Positions 25,867 to 33,588 of a DNA stretch of 64,000 nucleotides are shown piece after piece. The stretch covers positions 1,168,001 through 1,232,000 of the forward strand of contig NZ_OU015430.1 in assembly GCF_907164845.1 (NCBI RefSeq). The letters run 5' to 3'. The notes below the pieces were generated by a model. That model was not told where the DNA came from, did no database searches, and worked only from the letters and a program-made list of their open reading frames with translations. Origin of the DNA: Lysobacter luteus. Its GTDB lineage: Bacteria; Pseudomonadota; Gammaproteobacteria; Xanthomonadales; Xanthomonadaceae. How positions within the stretch are numbered: the first letter of the stretch is position 1; the number at the start of each line of letters is the position of its first letter. Position numbers and translations under genes: made by a program.

Positions 25867-26583
25867 TCAGCGCGAAATCTCGAACACCGCCGAAACCCGC
25901 TCGGTGAAGTCGATAGTCGGTTGCAGGTAGCGCCCACTGTCCATGCGCGTGCCGGTCACCTGGACGCGATCCAGCGTCGTGTTGCCGTAGCCCTGTGCCT
26001 GCGTGGAGTTGACGCTGTTGATGCTGTACACCGGCCCGAGGTTGCCGCCGAATGCGGTCGCCAGTCCGGAGGCGCTCTCTTTGGCGTGGGCGACAGCGCG
26101 GGCGCGGGCTTCCTCGCGCAGGTCGGCTTCCCGGCTGGACTTGAAGCTCACGTCCGATATGCCGGTGAAGCCGGCAGCCAAGGCCGCGTCCATGTAGGCG
26201 CTTAGGGTGTCGAGGTCGTCGATCCTGACCTTCACCTCGCGACTGGCGACGTGTGCCGGCGGAAGCGCCCGGTCGTTGTCGTCGTAGTCGATCTCCTCGC
26301 GCAGTGCGAGGTCCGACGCGGTGATGTCGTCGGCGGCGACATCGAAGCCCGGTGCCGCCTTCAGCAGCGCGTTCACGGCGCGGTCCACCACGCGCTTGGC
26401 CTCGCCGGGAGTGGCGGCGCGGTGGCGTACCACCATGGTGACGACAGCGGCATCCGGCGCAACGCTGACCTCGCCTTCGCCCTGCACGACAACGTGCGGC
26501 GCATCAGGCAGCGGTGTACCGGCGATCACGGTGGCCGAGGCGAGGGCGAGCGGAAGGGCGGCGGCGAACATCCATTGGCGCAT
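25867..26583 (-). CDS. SIMPL (DUF541/YggE-like) domain periplasmic protein
   Basis: A 238-residue protein with an AGGAG site before the start at 26583 and a Sec signal peptide ending near ASATVIAG. The mature part follows the SIMPL/DUF541 pattern: VVVQGEGEVSVAPDAAVVTM at the start, a central REVKVRIDDLDTLSAYMDAAL, ARARAVAHAKESASGLA, and a C-terminal VSAVFEI strand. The family forms periplasmic oligomers, and E. coli YggE lowers oxidative stress. The gene marks the return to high-GC chromosome after the island. Confidence 0.9.
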   Translation of the reverse strand: MRQWMFAAALPLALASATVIAGTPLPDAPHVVVQGEGEVSVAPDAAVVTMVVRHRAATPGEAKRVVDRAVNALLKAAPGFDVAADDITASDLALREEIDYDDNDRALPPAHVASREVKVRIDDLDTLSAYMDAALAAGFTGISDVSFKSSREADLREEARARAVAHAKESASGLATAFGGNLGPVYSINSVNSTQAQGYGNTTLDRVQVTGTRMDSGRYLQPTIDFTERVSAVFEISR

Positions 26584-26836
26584 GGGTGGCTCCTTTCGAG
26601 CGGTTGGTGGTACTTGTGGTTGGCAACGGGTCAGGACCGGGTGGCCGTCGTGCCCTTGCACCGCGGAAAGCGTGCGCAACCCCACAACGGTTCACGCGCG
26701 TGCCGGTGATGTTACGGGTGAAGACAGCCTCGGCGGCGCTGCTCGTTCTCCTGCTGGCGGGTGGGGACTGTCCACATTCACCGCCTCCCACCGTTTGCTC
26801 CCGAAGGCCGCGTCGGCCTCATCGGAGGGTCACGCC

Positions 26837-27391
26837 ATGCAACGTCTCCTCGTCGGCCTTGTCGCGGGCCTGGCGTTCACCCTGTGTCCGTCCGGCAGCA
26901 CGGCGCAGCAGTCCGCCCAAGCCGAGCCGGCCGCGCAGCCCGCACCCGCACCGCCGGCACCACAGGCCTACGACGCCGGCACCGTGCGGTTCCTGACCAC
27001 CAGTGAGCAGACAGGCGGGCGCTTCGCCGTGGTCGAGCTGGCCGAGCAGGGCGGCTACCTGGCGCCACCGCATCGCCACGAGCACATGGACGAGAGCTTC
27101 CACGTGCTCGACGGCGTGCTGCGGGTGACGATGGCGGGGGCGACGGTGGACCACGGGCCCGGTGCGTTCGTGGTCATCCCGCGCGGCGTGGTGCATTCGC
27201 AGGGCAGCGCGGACGACCGGCCGGTGCGGGTGGTGATGACCATGGTGCCGGGCGGGTTCGAGGCATTCTTCGCCGGGCGCGTCGAGCTGGCGCGGCACAC
27301 CCGGCGCGGTGAGCCCGGATTCGAGGACGGGATGTGGAAGTTGCTACGCGAGAACGAGCGGTGGATCCAGCCGGGAGCCGCGGAGGAGTAG
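26837..27391 (+). CDS. Secreted cupin-domain protein
   Basis: A 184-residue protein with GGAGG before ATG 26837, a signal peptide, and an Ala/Pro linker. A single cupin domain (about 50-150) has the metal-binding pattern HRHEHMDESFHVLDG and the second motif PGAFVVIPRGVVHSQG. The large in-frame extension upstream of the ATG is antisense to the SIMPL gene. It could bind a metal or small ligand in the periplasm; no enzyme activity can be assigned. Confidence 0.87.
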   Translation: MQRLLVGLVAGLAFTLCPSGSTAQQSAQAEPAAQPAPAPPAPQAYDAGTVRFLTTSEQTGGRFAVVELAEQGGYLAPPHRHEHMDESFHVLDGVLRVTMAGATVDHGPGAFVVIPRGVVHSQGSADDRPVRVVMTMVPGGFEAFFAGRVELARHTRRGEPGFEDGMWKLLRENERWIQPGAAEE

Positions 27392-27427
27392 GCTGTCCGA
27401 CGCCAACGGGCCGAGGGGTGCGAGGGG

Positions 27428-28021
27428 ATGGACCTGCCATTGAAATGCCGCTGCGGCGCTGTCCGCGGAGAGATGCAGCCCCGACGCGCGTATACCCGCG
27501 CCACCTGCTACTGCAAGGATTGCCGGGCGTATGCGCGCTTCCTCGGGCAGCCGGGTGTGCTGGACGAGGCGGGCGGCACCGACGTCGTGCCCACGGCGCC
27601 AGCAACCGTGCGGCTGACGGCGGGCCTGGAGCACGTGGCCTGCATGTCGCTCAGCCCCAAGGGCACGCTGCGCTGGTACGCCGCCTGCTGCCGCACGCCG
27701 CTGGGCAACACCTCGCGCAATACCGGGCTTCCCTACCTGGGGCTGGTCACGGCGTGTCTGGACGGCACGCCGCAGCAACTGGATGCGGCCCTCGGCCCGG
27801 CCGGCCGCTGCGTGCTCAACACCGGTTCCGCCACGGCGCCGGTGCGCGCCACGCCGCTGGCGTTCGCGTGGGGCGGGTTGCGGATATTGGCCGGCGTGCT
27901 CGGCGCACGCCTGCGCAGCGAACGCGGGTCGCCGTTTCTTGATATCGACCGGCAATGGTTGCGCGCGCCGGAGGTGGTGACCCGGGAGCAACGCCAGGCA
28001 CTGGAGCAGCGCGACCACTGA
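27428..28021 (+). CDS. DUF6151 / GFA-like zinc protein
   Basis: A 197-residue cytoplasmic protein of the glutathione-dependent formaldehyde-activating (GFA)-like fold, nearest to DUF6151. Zinc cysteines are visible as CRCG near the N-terminus, CYCKDCRAYARF and ACCRTPLGN. A second, unrelated-length GFA protein is at 40,872. The catalytic role of this family is not established. It ends in a strong shared terminator. Confidence 0.85.
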   Translation: MDLPLKCRCGAVRGEMQPRRAYTRATCYCKDCRAYARFLGQPGVLDEAGGTDVVPTAPATVRLTAGLEHVACMSLSPKGTLRWYAACCRTPLGNTSRNTGLPYLGLVTACLDGTPQQLDAALGPAGRCVLNTGSATAPVRATPLAFAWGGLRILAGVLGARLRSERGSPFLDIDRQWLRAPEVVTREQRQALEQRDH

Positions 28022-28038
28022 CGCCGGTGCCGCAAGCC

Positions 28039-28070
28039 AAAAAAAGGCCCCGCACTGCGAGGCCTTTTTT
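28039..28070. terminator. Bidirectional terminator
   Basis: GC-rich stem (ggcc.cgc/gcg.ggcc) with seven A residues on the left and six T residues on the right, between two converging genes. It can serve both strands. Confidence 0.88.
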
Positions 28071-28152
28071 GTACGCGAAGTGCCGCGTGGCACATTCGAC
28101 GCGATGCGGTTTCGCCTATCCGGGTCGTGGCTTATCGCACCGCGGCCGTGCA

Positions 28153-28569
28153 TTACGGCTGGTAGCAGGCGCCGCTGGCGTCGTGCTCGATCTGGATCAG
28201 TTCGCCGCCGCCGGCGCCCCAGGCATTGCCGTCGGCGAAGACCAGGCAGCCCACGCCCTTGTAGAGCACCTGCATGCGGCGTGCGTCATTGCCGAAGTAG
28301 AACGGGATCCAGCGCTTGCCGGATTCGTAGCTGTGCTGGCGGTCGGGGACGCGGTCCATGACCTGCTGCACGGCCTGGGTGTCCATGCCGATGGTGAGCT
28401 GGGTGAACTTGCTGCCGGGCGCCGGCTGGCCGACGATCGCTTCGGCGTGCACTTCCTGGTCGCCGGCGGTCTGCGCGGCGGGCGCCGCGCTGTTGGTGTT
28501 GCCGGTGGTGGCGCATGCGGCGCAGACGCTGGCGAGGGCCAAAACGGCCAAATGGCGGAACGTACTCAT
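28153..28569 (-). CDS. BamE/OmlA-like lipoprotein
   Basis: A 138-residue predicted lipoprotein (lipobox CAAC, Cys19). The mature part has a short disordered linker, then KFTQLTIGMDTQAVQQVMDRVPDRQ, a pattern like the SmpA/OmlA/BamE domain, and a beta meander with IPFYF and MQVLYKG. Two C-terminal Cys may form a disulfide. It is too divergent to be called BamE itself. Envelope role inferred. Confidence 0.78.
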   Translation of the reverse strand: MSTFRHLAVLALASVCAACATTGNTNSAAPAAQTAGDQEVHAEAIVGQPAPGSKFTQLTIGMDTQAVQQVMDRVPDRQHSYESGKRWIPFYFGNDARRMQVLYKGVGCLVFADGNAWGAGGGELIQIEHDASGACYQP

Positions 28570-28706
28570 TACTCATCTCCCTGAGATCGCCGGAGGTCGG
28601 GAAGGCCTCATGCCTTCCTGCCGGCGAAGTGCGGAGACTACGGGCAATGCCGGGACCCGCGCCAGTTGTAGAATTCGGTCGCCGCCGGGGGGGGCAGGGG
28701 AATCCA

Positions 28707-29009
28707 ATGCGACCGATGCTTTTGACCGTACTGCTGGCCGTTCCGATGGTGGCTGGTGCCACCGACCTGCACGAGCTGTTCTACGAGGGCTACTCGATCG
28801 TCGAGAAGACACGCGTGGCTGGGGAGTTCGCGGGGTGCGTGGCCGGCCGGCGTATCCCGCTGGAGAACGGCATGGTGTTCGTCTGCTCCGAGTTCAGCGT
28901 GGCGGTTGGGGGTTCGACCGAGGTCGTGATCGTGGAAGACGATTACGGCGACATCAGGCTGACCATCGACGAGGCCGAGTACCGGGGCACGCTGCTTCGG
29001 TCCAAATAA
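28707..29009 (+). CDS. Small secreted protein, unassigned
   Basis: A 100-residue protein. ATG 28707 follows AGGGGA and gives a signal peptide MRPMLLTVLLAVPMVAG. The mature part of about 80 residues is beta-rich with two Cys (GCVAGRRIPLENGMVFVCSEF). It lies 11 bases upstream of the PhzF gene and may share its transcript. Not recognised. Confidence 0.7.
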   Translation: MRPMLLTVLLAVPMVAGATDLHELFYEGYSIVEKTRVAGEFAGCVAGRRIPLENGMVFVCSEFSVAVGGSTEVVIVEDDYGDIRLTIDEAEYRGTLLRSK

Positions 29010-29020
29010 AGTGCCGAACC

Positions 29021-29821
29021 ATGAAACTCAAACTCTTCCAGGTCGATGCCTTCGCCGAGCGTGTGTTCGAGGGCAACCCCGCGGCCGTCTGCCCGCTGCA
29101 GGTATGGCCGGACGATGCGCTGCTGCAAGCCATCGCCGAGGAGAACAACCTCTCGGAGACTGCGTTCTTCGTCCCGGCCGGCGATGCGTTCGAGCTGCGC
29201 TGGTTCACGCCGGTGGACGAGGTGGACCTGTGCGGCCACGCCACCCTGGCCAGCGCGCACGTGCTCTATACGCACCTCGGGTACGACGCGCCGCGGCTGC
29301 GCTTCCTGACGCGCAGCGGAGAGCTGACGGTGTCGCGCTCGGAAGCAGGCCTGGCCATGGACTTCCCGGCCACGCGGCCCCGGGCCGTCACCGAGCCGCC
29401 CGCGGCGCTGTTGGCCGGGCTCGGGGGGGCGCCGGAGGCGGTGCTCGCGGGGTTTGACTACATTGCCGTGTACGCGTCGGCGGATGAGGTCCGCGCGCTC
29501 GCACCGGACTTTGCCCGGCTCAAGCAGCTCGACCTGCGCGGGGTGGTGGCCACCGCGCCGGGCTGCCCGGGGGATGCCGGGGCCGGGGACTTCGTGAGTC
29601 GCTGCTTCTATCCCAAGCTCGGCATCGACGAGGACCCGGTGACCGGTTCGGCGCATTGCCAGCTGGCGCCGTACTGGGCGGACCGGTTGGGCCGCGACCG
29701 GCTGTCGGCGCGGCAACTGTCCCAGCGCGGCGGCACGGTCGGCTGCGTGGTCGAAGGCGACCGCGTCCGCCTGATTGGCACGGCCGCGGATTACATGACT
29801 GCGGAGCTCCACCTTCCATAG
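29021..29821 (+). CDS. PhzF family isomerase-like protein
   Basis: A 266-residue PhzF-fold protein. The start at 29021 gives MKLKLFQVDAFAERVFEGNPAAVCP, the family N-terminus. The catalytic Glu is Glu46 in ENNLSETAFF. Second-half motifs are FVSRCFYPKLGIDEDPVTGSAHC and TVGCVVEGDRVRLIG. Only some PhzF relatives make phenazines; no phenazine genes are nearby, so a generic isomerase/epimerase role is more likely. Confidence 0.92.
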   Translation: MKLKLFQVDAFAERVFEGNPAAVCPLQVWPDDALLQAIAEENNLSETAFFVPAGDAFELRWFTPVDEVDLCGHATLASAHVLYTHLGYDAPRLRFLTRSGELTVSRSEAGLAMDFPATRPRAVTEPPAALLAGLGGAPEAVLAGFDYIAVYASADEVRALAPDFARLKQLDLRGVVATAPGCPGDAGAGDFVSRCFYPKLGIDEDPVTGSAHCQLAPYWADRLGRDRLSARQLSQRGGTVGCVVEGDRVRLIGTAADYMTAELHLP

Positions 29822-29911
29822 CCGCAAGCCGGCGGTGGCCCGGAACGGCTCCGCCTGAACCGTTCACCCGGTGTCTCACCTGCTGAGACCGGTGCCCGCG
29901 ACCCTCGCGCG

Positions 29912-31171
29912 ATGAACGTCACCGAAAAACTCGCGGTACTGGCCGACGCGGCCAAGTACGACGCGTCGTGCGCCTCCAGCGGCGCGGCCAAGCGGGACTC
30001 GTCGAAGACCGGCGGCATCGGCAGCACCGGCGGCATGGGCATCTGCCACTCGTACACGCCGGACGGGCGATGCGTGTCACTGCTGAAGATCCTGCTGACC
30101 AACTTCTGCATCTTCGACTGCGTGTACTGCGTCAACCGCGTGTCCAGCAACGTGCGGCGCGCGCGCTTCACCACCGACGAGGTGGTCCGGCTGACGCTGG
30201 ATTTCTACAAGCGCAACTACATCGAGGGGCTGTTCCTCTCCAGCGGCATCATCCGCAACGGCGACTACACCATGGAGCAGCTGGTCGAAGTGGCGCGCAG
30301 CCTGCGCGAGGACCATGCCTTCGGGGGCTACATCCACCTCAAGACCATCCCCGACGCCGCGCCGGAGCTGCTGGCAGCGGCCGGGCGCTACGCCGACCGG
30401 CTCAGCATCAACGTCGAGCTGCCGACCCAGGCCGGGCTGGACGCGCTGGCGCCGGAAAAGAACCTGCAGAAGATCCGCGGTGCGATGGGCGAGGTGCGCT
30501 GGCGGATCGAGGACGGCAAGGCCGCGCGCAAGGCGGTGCGGCGCGGTTCGGCCAAGCCGCCGCGGTTCGCGCCGGCCGGGCAGAGCACGCAGATGATCAT
30601 CGGCGCCGACGCTGCGGACGACCGCAGCGTGCTGCAGTCCAGCGCCAACCTCTACGGCAACTACCAGTTGCGGCGCGTGTACTACTCGGCGTTCAGTCCG
30701 ATCCCGGATGCCTCCGCGCGGTTGCCGCTGGTGGCGCCGCCGCTGGCGCGCGAGCACCGCCTGTACCAGGCCGACTGGCTGCTGCGGTTCTACGGGTTCG
30801 ATGTCGACGAGATCGCCCCCGCGGACGGCACCACCGCGGCGGGCGCCGGCATGCTGGACCTGGACATCGACCCCAAGCTGGCGTGGGCACTGCGCCATCC
30901 GGAGCGGTTCCCGGTGGATATCAACCACGCCCCGCGCGAGATGCTGCTGCGGGTGCCGGGGCTGGGTACACGCAATGTCGCCCGGATCGTGCAGTCGCGC
31001 CGCACCGGCGGCCTGCGGGTCGCCGACCTGGCCCGGCTGCGAGCACCGATGGCCAAGGTACTGCCGTTCGTGCAACTGCTCGACCACCACCCGCGCCGCC
31101 AGTTGGACGACCCGGTGCGCCTGCGCGCCAGGCTGGCGCCGCCGCCACGGCAGGCCGGGCTGTTCGGCTGA
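29912..31171 (+). CDS. Radical SAM protein of the UdgX-linked DNA repair pair
   Basis: A 419-residue radical SAM enzyme matching the 'putative DNA modification/repair radical SAM protein' family (TIGR03916 type). The cluster motif CX3CX2C is Cys66, Cys70, Cys73 (FCIFDCVYCVNR). Mid-protein segments GLFLSSGIIRNGDYTMEQ and IHLKTIPDAAPELL suit the barrel. The C-terminus has helix-hairpin-helix motifs (REMLLRVPGLGTRNVARIVQ), implying DNA contact. It is followed after 9 bases by the UdgX fusion gene, the usual partner of this family. The reaction is unknown. Confidence 0.9.
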   Translation: MNVTEKLAVLADAAKYDASCASSGAAKRDSSKTGGIGSTGGMGICHSYTPDGRCVSLLKILLTNFCIFDCVYCVNRVSSNVRRARFTTDEVVRLTLDFYKRNYIEGLFLSSGIIRNGDYTMEQLVEVARSLREDHAFGGYIHLKTIPDAAPELLAAAGRYADRLSINVELPTQAGLDALAPEKNLQKIRGAMGEVRWRIEDGKAARKAVRRGSAKPPRFAPAGQSTQMIIGADAADDRSVLQSSANLYGNYQLRRVYYSAFSPIPDASARLPLVAPPLAREHRLYQADWLLRFYGFDVDEIAPADGTTAAGAGMLDLDIDPKLAWALRHPERFPVDINHAPREMLLRVPGLGTRNVARIVQSRRTGGLRVADLARLRAPMAKVLPFVQLLDHHPRRQLDDPVRLRARLAPPPRQAGLFG

Positions 31172-31180
31172 CGGCGCGGC

Positions 31181-32671
31181 ATGTACCTGGCCACCGTCGA
31201 CCCCGGCTGGAGCCTGCAGGCCTGGCGTGATCGCGCCCGTGCGGCGCTCGCCGCCGGCGTGCCGCCGGAACACCTGCAATGGGACAGCGACGCTCAGTTG
31301 GGCCTGGCGCTGGCTTCGCCGCTGCCGGATGACGCCGGTGCGGGCCGCATCAACGTGCCCGCGTCACTGGTGGACCTGGCGGGGGCGGTGGTGTGCCATC
31401 GCGATCCCGGACGGCATGCGCTGCTGTACCGGCTGCTGTGGCGCGTGGCCCACGGCGAGCGGCGCCTGCTGGAGCGCGCCACCGACCCGGACGTGGTCGC
31501 GGCCACCGCGCTGGCGGCCGCGGTCCGGCGCGACAGCCACAAGATGAAGGCGTTCGTGCGGTTCCGCGAGAGTGGCGACGGCGGCAATGCCTACCTCGCG
31601 TGGTTCGAGCCGGACCACTGGATCGTCGACCGCATCGCTCCCTTCTTTGCCAAACGGTTTGCCGGCATGCGCTGGGCCATCCTCACGCCGTACCGCAGCG
31701 TGCGCTGGGATGGCGATGCGCTCGCCTTCGGGCCGGGCGGACTGCGCGCCGACGCGCCGGCCGAGGACGCCCAGGAGGACCTGTGGCGGACCTACTACGC
31801 CAACATCTTCAATCCAGCCCGGCTCAACCCGACGATGATGCGGCAGGAGATGCCGCAGAAATACTGGAAGGGCCTGCCCGAGGCCGCGCTGCTGCCGTCG
31901 CTGCTGCGCGACGCCGGCACCCGGGTGCGCGACATGGCCGAGCGCGAGGCGCAGGCCCCTCGTCGGCGCATCCCGCAGCGGCCCGTCGAGGAGGGGCCCG
32001 CGGACGACGGCAGCCTCGCGGCGGCGCAGGCACTGGCCGCCGACTGCCGCCGCTGCCCGCTGTGGGAGCCGGCGACCCGGACCGTGTGGGGCGAGGGTCC
32101 GGCTGACGCACGGCTGATGATCATCGGCGAGCAGCCCGGCGATGCCGAGGACCTGACCGGCCGGCCGTTCGTCGGCCCCGCGGGCACGTTGCTGGACCGC
32201 GCGCTGGTTGACGCCGGCATCGACCGCTCCTCCGCCTACATGACGAATGCGGTCAAGCACTTCCGGTTCCAGCAACGCGGCAAGGTCCGCCTGCACCAGC
32301 GGCCGGACGCCGGCCACGTCCGCGCCTGCCACGAGTGGCTGCAGCGCGAGATCGGCACCGTGCGCCCCGAGCTGATCGTGTGCCTCGGCGCCACCGCGGC
32401 GTCGGCGGTGTTCGGCGCGGGATTCAGCCTGACCGGTCAGCGCGGCGTGTGGCACACCGTGGGTAACGGGGTACGTGCGATGGCCACCGTGCACCCGGCC
32501 TGGGTGCTGCGGCAGCCCGCCGCGGCGCGGGACGCCGCCTACCGGGGTCTGGTCGGGGATCTGCGCACGGCAGGCGAGGCGGCCGCGAGCGGTCACGTCG
32601 CGCCCATCCACCCGGGGGCATCCTGCGGGCTGCGGCACGTCGCCGCGTCCGATTCGCAGGAGGACCCATGA
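31181..32671 (+). CDS. TIGR03915-type domain fused to UdgX uracil-DNA glycosylase
   Basis: A 496-residue fusion. Residues 1 to about 270 match the DUF4130/TIGR03915 type 'DNA metabolism' domain (SHKMKAFVRFRE..AWFEPDHWIVDRIAPFFAKRF). Residues about 285-480 are UdgX: motif A GEQPGDAED at 316-324, and the insert GKVRLHQRP, whose His372 corresponds to the His that bonds covalently to the abasic site in Mycobacterium UdgX (KRRIH there, KVRLH here). C-terminal motif: TVHPAWVLR. UdgX removes uracil and stays crosslinked to DNA (known for the family). In many genomes the two domains are separate genes. Confidence 0.92.
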   Translation: MYLATVDPGWSLQAWRDRARAALAAGVPPEHLQWDSDAQLGLALASPLPDDAGAGRINVPASLVDLAGAVVCHRDPGRHALLYRLLWRVAHGERRLLERATDPDVVAATALAAAVRRDSHKMKAFVRFRESGDGGNAYLAWFEPDHWIVDRIAPFFAKRFAGMRWAILTPYRSVRWDGDALAFGPGGLRADAPAEDAQEDLWRTYYANIFNPARLNPTMMRQEMPQKYWKGLPEAALLPSLLRDAGTRVRDMAEREAQAPRRRIPQRPVEEGPADDGSLAAAQALAADCRRCPLWEPATRTVWGEGPADARLMIIGEQPGDAEDLTGRPFVGPAGTLLDRALVDAGIDRSSAYMTNAVKHFRFQQRGKVRLHQRPDAGHVRACHEWLQREIGTVRPELIVCLGATAASAVFGAGFSLTGQRGVWHTVGNGVRAMATVHPAWVLRQPAAARDAAYRGLVGDLRTAGEAAASGHVAPIHPGASCGLRHVAASDSQEDP

Positions 32672-33228
32672 GCAGTGCCCTTCAGAACAAGACCATTGCC
32701 ATCCTCGCCACCGATGGCGTCGAGCAGGTGGAGCTGACCGAGCCCCGGAAAGCGGTGGAGCAGGCCGGTGCAACCACCCGCCTGCTGTCGATCAAGGACG
32801 GCGAGATCCAGGGCATGAACCACGACAAGCCCGCCGACAAGCTCAAGGTCGACGGCCGGGTGGCGGACGCGAAGGTCGAGGAGTTCGACGCGTTGATCCT
32901 GCCCGGCGGCGTGGCCAATCCCGACGCGCTGCGGATGGACGAGGCGGCGGTGGGGTTCGTGCGCGACTTCTACCGCAGCGGCAAGCCGATCGGCGTGATC
33001 TGCCACGGGCCCTGGGTGATGATCGAGGCCGACGCCGTACGCGGCCGCCGCATGACCTCCTGGCCCAGCGTGCGGACCGACCTGCGCAACGCCGGCGCCG
33101 AGGTGGTGGACGAGGAGGTGGTAATCGACAAGGGCATCGTCTCCAGCCGCAAGCCCGACGACCTGCCGGCGTTCTGCAGGAAGATCGTCGAGGAGTTCGC
33201 TGAAGGCCGCCACCAGCCGCGCGACTGA
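32668..33228 (+). CDS. DJ-1/PfpI family protein (YhbO-like)
   Basis: A 186-residue class I glutamine amidotransferase-fold protein. The nucleophile elbow is Cys112 in GVICHGPW, and the family Glu/Asp and His partners are in place (EQVELTEPRKAV near the N-terminus). Members act as chaperones, proteases or anti-glycation enzymes in stress; the exact activity is debated for the family. The ATG overlaps the stop of the UdgX fusion (ATGA), which places it in the repair operon. Confidence 0.92.
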   Translation: MSSALQNKTIAILATDGVEQVELTEPRKAVEQAGATTRLLSIKDGEIQGMNHDKPADKLKVDGRVADAKVEEFDALILPGGVANPDALRMDEAAVGFVRDFYRSGKPIGVICHGPWVMIEADAVRGRRMTSWPSVRTDLRNAGAEVVDEEVVIDKGIVSSRKPDDLPAFCRKIVEEFAEGRHQPRD

Positions 33229-33306
33229 ACCCCTGCGCATGCGGGTTTGCCCCCTGCCGACGCTGGCTGCGTTAGCCTTCGCGTCCCCCGATTGCAGGTC
33301 CGAACC

Positions 33307-33585
33307 ATGAGAGCCACTGTCGTCGGTCTGGTGACCCCGCATCTGCTACGGGTCGTCGACCTCGCCAATGACGCCGAAAAAGGCGTCAACGTGGACTGGC
33401 ACGTGCGCGATGCGGTGTCGCGCTCGATGGCTGAACTGGCCGACCAGTACAACGCCGCCGCGCTGATGCAGGCGCTCGTGGACGGACTGGAGAGCGCGGC
33501 GGCCGACGCCCCGCGCGCCCGCACCGCGTATGCCCGTGTGCTGAAGTCGGCCGCGGAGGCAGCGCGGCGCCTGCTGCGCGACTGA
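33307..33585 (+). CDS. Small helical protein, unassigned
   Basis: A 92-residue protein from ATG 33307. It is wholly helical and Ala-rich with no signal peptide or cysteines (MRATVVGLVTPHLLRVVDLA). An in-frame ATG at 33,247 extends it without a better start site. Three bases separate it from the UvrA-like gene, so co-transcription is likely. Function unknown. Confidence 0.6.
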   Translation: MRATVVGLVTPHLLRVVDLANDAEKGVNVDWHVRDAVSRSMAELADQYNAAALMQALVDGLESAAADAPRARTAYARVLKSAAEAARRLLRD

Positions 33586-33588
33586 AGG

